Below, in pieces: positions 15,235 to 21,149 of a stretch of 21,149 bases of DNA. A program made the position numbers and the translations under genes. This DNA is from JBFFMO01 sp037968515 (GTDB taxonomy: Bacteria; Myxococcota_A; Bradymonadia; Bradymonadales; Bradymonadaceae). The DNA lies in the NCBI GenBank assembly GCA_037968515.1, contig JBBKVQ010000276.1:1-21149 (forward strand), written 5' to 3'. Every line of letters starts with the position of its first letter. The stretch's first letter is position 1. The notes beneath the pieces are model-generated. The model searched no databases and was not told the origin of the DNA. It was given only the letters and a program-made list of their open reading frames with translations.

Positions 15235-16362
15235 TCACAAAAGCGTCCTCGCTCCGTCGAGCTCTTTAAGCTGAACTCCGAGAAGCACCGCCTGGATCAA
15301 CTTTTCGACCTCTCGACCTTCCGCTGCAGGGAGCATTCCCACCAACTTACTCATGGGGAGTATTGGCGTATCAAAACGACTCAATAGTAGTCGCGCCGAG
15401 GCCCTGATCTGGTCGGCATCCACTCCGTATGCTGCCTTTAACCCGGCATCGCTTGTCCGCACCCTCCAAGTCGCCCGTTCGGTAAGCCACTGAATCGTGG
15501 CCGCGATGACATAGGGAGACAGATGTTCGTCCAAACCGTCGTGCCGGGCGAGCGCCCAGAACCGCGCGGCCACCTGGAGCAGCGACTCAGGGTCCTTACG
15601 CGCAGCCAAATGAGACACCAAAGTATGAAGGCCAGCCGGAAGGTTCGTACGACTCATTGCCTGATCGGACGCCAGAAACTCATCATCGGGCATCACAATC
15701 ATGAAGGCCCGACGTAGGCGATCGCTGATCGCCCGGACATCCTCTTCGGCCTTAGAAGGGGCGATCGAGGTCGTATCGAGCGCGGGTTCATTCCTAAACT
15801 GCACGGGAAGATTCGACTTCAGCAACTCAATCAACGTATCACGAGCCTGAATGGCATCGACCCACCGCTCCATTCGCTCGTACTGAATGCCGAGAGCCTC
15901 GAGGATAGATGGATGATTTGGGGCGCGTTCCAGCGCCCCCATCAACACGACCAATGCGGAATCATTCAATCCCAGTTCGCGCAAAGACACCGACAAACTG
16001 CGCAAATATTCAGGTTCATCCGTTGGATCTGAACATTCCACAAACGCCCGTAAGAATTGAAGAACCGAGACACTTGAGTTCCTGGCCAGTGCACAGTGAC
16101 CACGCGCGTAAGATATGAACGCGGGCGACGCGCCGAGCTCCAATGCCAGGCCAAATTCCGCCTCGGCATCTTCAATCGCTCCGCGTCGGAAGAGCGCGAC
16201 CCCTAATTGCGTGTGCACGTGGGTGCGCGTAACCTCGTCCAACTCGGGCTCGTTCAACAAACGAGTCCAATAACCCTCTGCGGCCGGATCACGACGAGCC
16301 ATCAGCGCATCTGCTTTGGCGAGCAACCATTCTACCGAGTCAACGACGTTATTTTGCGACAT
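15235..16362 (-). CDS. TPR-repeat protein of unknown function
   Basis: 375-aa soluble protein with no signal peptide. The N-terminal half has tetratricopeptide-type helical repeats: about residues 47-80 (LGVALFRRGAIEDAEAEFGLALELG), 118-150 (SLRELGLNDSALVVLMGALERAP) and 151-180 (ILEALGIQYERMERWVDAI). The C-terminal half (about 200-375) is helical and not recognised. It includes a PDDEFLASDQAMSR stretch and a run of Arg/Leu-rich helices. TPRs usually serve as protein-binding scaffolds; the partner is unknown. The ATG at 16362 has a strong GGAGG on its strand (16371-16367). The gene is divergent from the AgmX-type membrane protein with 12 bp between start codons. Its stop (15237-15235) directly touches the opposite gene's stop. 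Confidence 0.8.
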   Translation of the reverse strand: MSQNNVVDSVEWLLAKADALMARRDPAAEGYWTRLLNEPELDEVTRTHVHTQLGVALFRRGAIEDAEAEFGLALELGASPAFISYARGHCALARNSSVSVLQFLRAFVECSDPTDEPEYLRSLSVSLRELGLNDSALVVLMGALERAPNHPSILEALGIQYERMERWVDAIQARDTLIELLKSNLPVQFRNEPALDTTSIAPSKAEEDVRAISDRLRRAFMIVMPDDEFLASDQAMSRTNLPAGLHTLVSHLAARKDPESLLQVAARFWALARHDGLDEHLSPYVIAATIQWLTERATWRVRTSDAGLKAAYGVDADQIRASARLLLSRFDTPILPMSKLVGMLPAAEGREVEKLIQAVLLGVQLKELDGARTLL

Positions 16363-16377
16363 GGAGCCTCCTCAGTG
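16360..16377. promoter_or_regulatory. Compact divergent start region with opposed Shine-Dalgarno sites
   Basis: The minus-strand ATG (16362-16360) and plus-strand GTG (16375-16377) are only 12 bp apart. In between, GGAGCCTCC (16363-16371) gives GGAG for the plus gene and GGAGG for the minus gene, on opposite strands of the same nine bases. No promoter fits in this space, so each gene's promoter must lie inside the other gene, or the transcripts must overlap. Confidence 0.7.
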
Positions 16378-17130
16378 GATCAACGCCGAAAAGTCCTGAT
16401 TACTTCCATCGCCTTCTCCATTGGAATCTTCGGTGTGATTTGGTGGAGCTATATGGCCCCGGGAACAGTCCGTACAACCTGGCAAGAGCGCCTTGATGGC
16501 GGCCAGGGACAAGAATATTCGCCAAAGTCCAATGCTCGCCCGGTCTACCTTGATCGGGAGGCAACCGAAGCTGACAGACGTTCGCGAAGCAAAGAAGCTC
16601 AAACGCGGGTCGCACCCAAGGATTCCTCTCCGGTGATAATAATACCACCTGACGCGGATACTCCAGACCACGTCACGGTAGAAATCACCGGAACCACATC
16701 GGATCATGGCACGTGGAACGACCCCGAAAATCAGAAGGTTCTGGGCGACAAACGATGGATGGCTGTTGAGTCGCCAAAAGAGGCCGCGCGTATTAAAGAG
16801 ATTCTAGATGCACCGATGCCGATGGATAAAAGGGTCACGCCTTTCGACCGCAAGGCCTCAATCGAACTGATTCGTCCAGATGTCGAGTTTTGTGTTGAGG
16901 CCGCGCGCAGAATCATTCCGAGGGCCAAGGGCCGCCTCGTGGTTTCGTACGACCTGAATGCCAGTGGCGGAACGGCCGTAGTTCAAAATGCTGTTGTCGA
17001 CCCAATCATCGGATTCGAAGGCGTCGTCGGATTAGCGGAATGTATCGTCGATCGAATTCAAGGTCGAACCTTCGATGCTTCACGTGACGGCGAAGTTTTG
17101 AGGGTCGAGTACCCGTTTTTCTTCGACTAG
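16375..17130 (+). CDS. Single-pass membrane protein with AgmX/PglI-type C-terminal domain
   Basis: 251-aa protein. The GTG at 16375 is chosen because GGAG (16363-16366) precedes it and a membrane segment (about residues 7-28) follows a basic N-terminus. The longer frame from 16207 would run over the divergent TPR gene with no signal. After the membrane segment comes a charged, Pro- and Asp-rich periplasmic linker (about 40-160). The last 90 residues (VEFCVEAARR, GRLVVSYDLNASGG, AECIVDRIQG, VLRVEYPFFF) match the layout of the AgmX/PglI C-terminal domain of Myxococcota: two cysteines (173, 223), two central strands, and a final aromatic strand after a TonB-like fold. Such proteins are linked to gliding and envelope energy-transducing machines. 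The partner here is unknown. Confidence 0.72.
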   Translation: MDQRRKVLITSIAFSIGIFGVIWWSYMAPGTVRTTWQERLDGGQGQEYSPKSNARPVYLDREATEADRRSRSKEAQTRVAPKDSSPVIIIPPDADTPDHVTVEITGTTSDHGTWNDPENQKVLGDKRWMAVESPKEAARIKEILDAPMPMDKRVTPFDRKASIELIRPDVEFCVEAARRIIPRAKGRLVVSYDLNASGGTAVVQNAVVDPIIGFEGVVGLAECIVDRIQGRTFDASRDGEVLRVEYPFFFD

Positions 17131-17147
17131 AGCGCGCCTTCACAAAG

Positions 17148-17178
17148 AGGACACAACGGGTTTAAAGTCATCTATTAT
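17148..17178 (+). promoter_or_regulatory. Weak candidate promoter for the Sel1-like gene
   Basis: TATTAT (17173-17178) matches the -10 consensus at 5 of 6 positions. The best -35 is AGGACA (17148-17153, 4/6) at a long 19-nt spacing. It lies in the 161-bp gap 17131-17291. The same gap has the direct repeat CAGTGCTG (17202-17209 and 17218-17225) around a GGCGCC palindrome, which could be a regulator site. Confidence 0.28.
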
Positions 17179-17291
17179 CCTCATCCAAACACGATAGTCG
17201 TCAGTGCTGTATGGCGCCAGTGCTGGAACCCAAGACCTTCGAGCCCCCCAATGGGCACGATGAGTCAAAATATCGAAGCTAAAGGGCGGTC

Positions 17292-18710
17292 ATGAATCTC
17301 GAGGCAAAAAAGAAAGGCTGCAGCTCGTTCATGTTGAGCGCTGCGGCGGTCCTTGCGGCGCTCGGCGCCCTCGCCTTCACCGTCTCAGAAGTCGATTCCA
17401 TTCGAAGCTCAATGCTCAAGGCGCGATTCGAATCGAATTGCAACGACTTCAAGGTCGACATCGAAGCATGCGGCCAGTTCGGAATAAGGCAATTTCGTGA
17501 GCCTGGCTCGGTCGAAGAGATGATTGCAGGACGGACGCTGCTTCAGAAGATGTGCGACGACAACCAGCACGTCGCTTGCAGACAAATCGCGTATTCCGGG
17601 CAGTCCTGGGCGATTGAATTCGTGACCTATCGCGACTGGCGAGCCGAACTTACGACTCGTTGCGAGAAAGAAGGCGGAACGGCATGCCTGGCGCGCGCCT
17701 ACATTCATGGTGAGGATTTCTCGCCAAGGTTCTCGGCAGAGTTGGTCCAGACAATCGGGGCCCATTGCGCCAAAGGAGACCTTGACGCGTGTGCGGGTTG
17801 GTTGCTGATGAAGCCGGCAAACATGCCGACCGATACCGCGTGTAAAGCTGGCCTGCCCGGCGCATGTGACACTAGCAAGGCTACGTTCCATTCTGCCTCA
17901 GCCGCCACCACGAAACGCGAGGAAGCCGACGGAAAGGGAGCGGGGCTCGATAGCGCCCAGACGAGATGTGAGGCGGGCGATGCGGCAGCTTGCGGCGCGT
18001 GGGGCACTGAGCTTGTGATCCAAAACATGCGCGAATGGCGGGCGGCTCCTTTGGATCCGAAGATCCTTGAAGAAACGTTTGGAACGGCATGTCGGAGCGG
18101 GGATTCCCGCGCATGTATCCACGGAGCTAATGCGGCCGTGGACCGTCAAGTCGGCGTATCAAAAGACACCAAGCTCGCTGATGAGTATCTGAAGATCGGG
18201 TGTGCCCTGGGAAGTGAGCAGGCATGTTGGTTTAGACTCTCCATTCAGAGCCTGTCTGTGGATGAATCACGTGAAATCGCGAAACGGGCCTGTTATGCCT
18301 CGCCGCCCGATATTTACGCACCTGCCTGCCAAACCTATGCGGCGATTTGGATGGCAGATAGTGGATACACACCATGGATCATGGACACCGCGCTGAACGC
18401 ATCCGTCATGAAAAATACGTGTTCAAAATTCAACGATACCTACGCATGCGGCCGGCTCGCCCAGAACGCCTACTTCGAAAATGACCGCGATCTGCCGGCC
18501 ATGTTTCCTAACCGCGTGGAAGCGTGGAGCGCTGCGGCATTGGCGTGCGGGAAGCAAAATGATGTCGGCTGCGCCATGCTCATCAAGATATCAAAGGACT
18601 GGCCCACCGAGACCAACCAGAGCGTCGAGGAGCTGGCCGACAGCATCTGTAACAAGGTCCCCGACATGTGTTCGGTGGTTAGAGCAGTGATGGAAGTCAC
18701 AACACAATAG
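17292..18710 (+). CDS. Membrane-anchored Cys-rich Sel1-like repeat protein
   Basis: 472-aa protein. Residues 1-10 are basic and residues about 12-32 form one membrane segment, so the bulk lies in the periplasm. The rest is built of helical repeats, each with a pair of cysteines in the pattern C-x(3,5)-G-D/S-x(2,4)-A-C, for example CAKGDLDAC, CEAGDAAAC, CRSGDSRAC, CALGSEQAC and CGKQNDVGC. This is the pattern of Sel1-like repeats, and especially of Helicobacter cysteine-rich proteins, where the Cys pair bridges the two helices. A linker (about 195-220) is rich in Ala, Thr, Lys and Glu. Such repeats usually bind proteins; no enzyme motif is seen. The ATG follows AAAGGGCGG (17281-17288), a good Shine-Dalgarno. 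Its stop lies in a small hairpin. Confidence 0.8.
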   Translation: MNLEAKKKGCSSFMLSAAAVLAALGALAFTVSEVDSIRSSMLKARFESNCNDFKVDIEACGQFGIRQFREPGSVEEMIAGRTLLQKMCDDNQHVACRQIAYSGQSWAIEFVTYRDWRAELTTRCEKEGGTACLARAYIHGEDFSPRFSAELVQTIGAHCAKGDLDACAGWLLMKPANMPTDTACKAGLPGACDTSKATFHSASAATTKREEADGKGAGLDSAQTRCEAGDAAACGAWGTELVIQNMREWRAAPLDPKILEETFGTACRSGDSRACIHGANAAVDRQVGVSKDTKLADEYLKIGCALGSEQACWFRLSIQSLSVDESREIAKRACYASPPDIYAPACQTYAAIWMADSGYTPWIMDTALNASVMKNTCSKFNDTYACGRLAQNAYFENDRDLPAMFPNRVEAWSAAALACGKQNDVGCAMLIKISKDWPTETNQSVEELADSICNKVPDMCSVVRAVMEVTTQ

Positions 18711-18727
18711 TACGCCGTCCGCGTACT
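18709..18727 (+). terminator. Short hairpin at the end of the Sel1-like gene
   Basis: AGTACGC (18709-18715) pairs perfectly with GCGTACT (18721-18727) across a five-base loop, giving a seven-base-pair stem. The stem begins within the stop codon TAG. Only scattered T residues follow, so it is a weak terminator or an RNA-end stabiliser rather than a strong stop. The gap to the next ATG is 53 nt, so read-through into the next gene remains possible. Confidence 0.4.
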
Positions 18728-18763
18728 TCGTTAAGATTATTACTACACCGATGGAGAGACCCT

Positions 18764-19390
18764 ATGGGCTTGGCATTGAACGTCGGATACTTAGCCGACA
18801 TGAAATTGCACGACACCGAAGGATACGACTGGGCCAAGCAAGCCTTGGCTCGGGTTGTGACGGTGCTCAAGGATAACCAATGCCCCATTTGGGAGGAGCC
18901 CGAAGTCTTCAGCGCGAGCCTGCGTCCTCATTTGAGCAGCTTTCCTTACTCGTGGATCCACTTTCTTCGTCGTGCCTACGCCTGGCAAAACGAACATCCG
19001 GGCGTGGAAGTTCCACCTTCGGCGCGAGAGATTTCGGAAGACGACGACCGCTTGATAGAAACGGTCGCGTTGGACTTCCGAAGCCACCTGCTCTGCCACT
19101 CCGACGCCGAGGGCTATTATGTTCCGGTCGATTTTGAAGAGCCCATTTTTGATGACCGGGTACCCGGGTCGATGCTCGGTTCAAGCTTTGCGCTGAAACG
19201 TGAGCTCGCGAAAATCGCGCCGCTTTTGGAAATCAATTTGGAGAGCGACGCCCTTCCCGATACCGAAGCAGCACGAATCTACGCCATCGAAGACGACCAT
19301 CCATTCTTCCGAGAGAACACTGTTTTCCTTTCGCTCTGGGAAGTCACCCGGGTCAGTCTTGAGCAAAAATCCGCGATCGTGTTCAGCTGA
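18764..19390 (+). CDS. 208-aa conserved-looking protein of unknown function, paired with NERD-helicase
   Basis: 208-aa soluble protein without signal peptide, membrane segment or known catalytic motif. It starts MGLALNVGYLADM, has an aromatic stretch FPYSWIHFLRRAYAW (about 60-74), and a central block HLLCHSDAEGYYVPVDF (about 109-125) followed by GSMLGSSFALKREL. I recall similar blocks in uncharacterised proteins of other phyla, but I cannot name the family. The ATG follows GGAGAG (18753-18758) by five nt. Its TGA overlaps the ATG of the NERD-helicase gene (TGATG), so translational coupling and a shared role are likely. By position it could be an accessory, sensor or immunity subunit of the nuclease; the sequence itself does not show which. 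Confidence 0.78.
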   Translation: MGLALNVGYLADMKLHDTEGYDWAKQALARVVTVLKDNQCPIWEEPEVFSASLRPHLSSFPYSWIHFLRRAYAWQNEHPGVEVPPSAREISEDDDRLIETVALDFRSHLLCHSDAEGYYVPVDFEEPIFDDRVPGSMLGSSFALKRELAKIAPLLEINLESDALPDTEAARIYAIEDDHPFFRENTVFLSLWEVTRVSLEQKSAIVFS

Positions 19391-21149
19391 TGGCGCACGT
19401 TTTTCCCAGTGAGATCCCGCCGGATGTCTCGGCCACCAAGTCGGAGCGGGCGCTTTTTGCCGCGTTGAAAAACCATCTGTCCGACGAATATTTTGTCTAC
19501 TGCGCGATGCCGTTCATCGCCGCCGAGTTCGCCGAACAGGGTGAAGTCGACTTCATCATTTTGCATCCAAGACACGGAATGTTGTTTCTGGAATGCAAAG
19601 GGGGAGGGGTTGAACGCGACCATGACGGCACGTGGTATCGCAGGAAGGGCAAGAAGCGCGAACGCCTTTCGAGGTCCCCTGCCGAACAGGCTAAGAAACA
19701 GGTTGAGGCCTTGGTGACCAAGTTTCGTAAACCGTGCACTCGGCTTTTCGGTCGGGTCGAAGGTCGGTTTCCGATGACCTACGGCTGGGCGCTAGCTTTT
19801 CCATTTACAAGCTGGACCCCCGAAGACATTCCGCCAGATGTTGAACCCGACATCTTCTTAGACGCCGAAATTCTGCAGCAGACCCAAGCCAAGATCGATG
19901 GCGCTTTTGCCTTCTGGCATCGCGGAGACTCCAATCGGTCGCAGCTGGGGCCCGAACAATTTGAGACGTTTAGAAAAGCGGTGCTGAGCCCAGAAATCAA
20001 ACTTGTACCGAATTTAGGCGGAACTCTTCAGGCCGAACGTAATGACATGGTTCGGCTGAACCAACAGCAGTCAGCGATTGCAGACAAGTTCGTGTCCGAG
20101 CGTCGGATCATGATCGATGGTGGGTCGGGAACCGGGAAAACACTGCTCGCTTTGCATGCTGCCCAACGTATGGCGAACGAAGGAAAGCGAGTGCTGCTTA
20201 TCTGCGCGAGCCCCGAGCAAGCCGCTCGATTAAGGCAATCAACAGAGGTTTTGGCGCGACAAGTTCAGATCGCCACGGCAGAAACCACCACTTTAAGTAG
20301 GGCAGATATTAGCGCGACGACCTCGGCGTTCGAACGGCCAGACGTTGATGCGCACACCTTGCCTTTAAGGCTGGCCGACATTCAATCAGCCACGCGCGCC
20401 ATTGCGCAAAGCGAAGGCAACGAGTCCACCGCAAGGTTTGAAAGACCCGACCTAGTGCAGTCGTTCCACGTGAAACAAATTCCCGGAACGATCCAGACCT
20501 ACGACCTAGACGGGCTGTGTACTCACGCAGCGCAGGTGCTCGGGCAGGCAACAAACCCAACTCCTGGACCGGCGATCCTCATGACTGCCCTGCAGGCACA
20601 ACAGCTTGGGCCATGGGACGCAGTCATCGTCGACCAAGGTCAGGACCTAGCGACCGCCGCTTGGGAGGTTCTCGAGAGCAGTCTAGCACCCGGCGGAACT
20701 TTTGCGGTGTTCTACGACTCCTCCACCAATCGGCCCGTGCCGAGGCTCGGTCCAATTACTGTGCTGAATCGGACCGATGCCGTGGACACGGTCTCTCAGG
20801 CTATTCGTGGAATTGCGGACCACACAGAGCCCATCGTCTTTCTTCAAACGCAGCATGATGGCGCGACGGACAGGCTCTTTGAATTGATCTCAAACTTGGT
20901 GGGTGCTCACGGCGTCAAATATGACCAACTGGCGATTCTAACGCCGAACTCAGGGTCACCTTTGACAGGAAGCACAGATCTGAAAGGTATTCCCATTATA
21001 GAGAATCGGGAGATACGCCAACGTGGTGTTCTGCATCTTCCGATATCGGAGTTCGAAGGCTTGGAGTCGGACATCATCATCCTTCTATTGCCACCTGCCC
21101 ATTTCCGAACCTCGCCTTCGTACGCTCGTTACTTGGCCCACTACCGACC
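19390..21149 (+). CDS. NERD-nuclease / SF1 helicase-like protein, C-terminus cut by window
   Basis: An open frame runs from ATG 19390 to the window end: 586 complete codons plus two bases. The N-terminal NERD domain (about residues 15-115) has GEVDFIIL (Asp54) and LFLECKGG (Glu68-x-Lys70), the D...ExK signature of the restriction-endonuclease-like fold, then the usual SPAEQAKKQV helix. A superfamily 1 helicase-like part follows: Gln motif LNQQQSAI (223-230), Walker A GGSGTGKT (244-251) with strand KRVLLICA, Walker B VIVDQGQDL (412-420), motif III region FYDSSTN (441-447) and motif V-like EFEGLESDIIIL (554-565). DEGQD is expected at Walker B, so Gln416 replaces the catalytic Glu. The motif III Gln and the Lys of KGLE are also changed. 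A short element (FERPD) occurs twice, at 314-318 and 350-354. It is probably a DNA- or RNA-acting enzyme; its helicase activity is doubtful. Coupled by TGATG to the upstream gene. Confidence 0.82.
   Translation, partial: MAHVFPSEIPPDVSATKSERALFAALKNHLSDEYFVYCAMPFIAAEFAEQGEVDFIILHPRHGMLFLECKGGGVERDHDGTWYRRKGKKRERLSRSPAEQAKKQVEALVTKFRKPCTRLFGRVEGRFPMTYGWALAFPFTSWTPEDIPPDVEPDIFLDAEILQQTQAKIDGAFAFWHRGDSNRSQLGPEQFETFRKAVLSPEIKLVPNLGGTLQAERNDMVRLNQQQSAIADKFVSERRIMIDGGSGTGKTLLALHAAQRMANEGKRVLLICASPEQAARLRQSTEVLARQVQIATAETTTLSRADISATTSAFERPDVDAHTLPLRLADIQSATRAIAQSEGNESTARFERPDLVQSFHVKQIPGTIQTYDLDGLCTHAAQVLGQATNPTPGPAILMTALQAQQLGPWDAVIVDQGQDLATAAWEVLESSLAPGGTFAVFYDSSTNRPVPRLGPITVLNRTDAVDTVSQAIRGIADHTEPIVFLQTQHDGATDRLFELISNLVGAHGVKYDQLAILTPNSGSPLTGSTDLKGIPIIENREIRQRGVLHLPISEFEGLESDIIILLLPPAHFRTSPSYARYLAHYR

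Noticed and set aside
16207..16374. Upstream extension of the AgmX-type protein
   Set aside because: It overlaps the TPR gene on the other strand; GTG 16375 has GGAG and leads directly into the membrane segment.
17211..17282. 23-codon ORF (ATG 17211 to TAA 17280-17282) before the Sel1-like gene, as a leader peptide
   Set aside because: There is no Shine-Dalgarno and no sign of coding constraint; it ends close to the next start by chance as easily as by design.

Overview
The window looks like chromosomal DNA of a predatory or myxobacteria-like Gram-negative bacterium (Myxococcota, perhaps Bradymonadia). This is inferred from four things. Four lipoproteins carry Asp-rich 'VDAG/DxD' linkers directly after the lipobox cysteine. 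One secreted multidomain protein ends in a MYXO-CTERM-like Cys/TM/Arg tail. One protein ends in an AgmX/PglI-type domain. Several proteins have Cys-rich inserts typical of that phylum. GC content is moderately high. I see no rRNA, tRNA, CRISPR array or insertion sequence.

Layout. Positions 1-155 hold four units of a 31-bp tandem repeat plus one decayed unit, and the array may continue to the left of the window. A secreted adhesin-like protein follows (249-2261) and ends at a strong intrinsic terminator. Convergent to it is a minus-strand set (6008 down to 2357): a degenerate von Willebrand A lipoprotein, a five-domain S1 RNA-binding protein and a small membrane-anchored protein, with a 26-nt gap and then a 1-nt overlap. 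Diverging from the vWA gene, a Ca2+/Na+ antiporter (6148) heads a plus-strand group with a Cys-rich lipoprotein and an alpha/beta-hydrolase lipoprotein.

A second plus-strand group (10269-15234) is tightly packed and is probably one transcript: PPK2-type polyphosphate kinase, DDAH/arginine-deiminase-like hydrolase, GH1 glycosidase lipoprotein and YtcJ-like amidohydrolase. It ends stop-to-stop against a minus-strand TPR protein (15235-16362). The TPR gene is divergent from an AgmX/PglI-type membrane protein, with only 12 bp between their start codons. A Cys-rich Sel1-like membrane protein (17292) follows.

The right end holds a translationally coupled pair: a 208-aa protein of unknown function, and a large NERD-nuclease/superfamily 1 helicase-like protein that runs off the window. 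In the second protein the nuclease motif looks intact and the Walker A motif is good, but the Walker B glutamate is glutamine and two other helicase positions are altered. This pair is the best candidate here for an undescribed system, possibly nucleic-acid processing or defence. That role is inference only.
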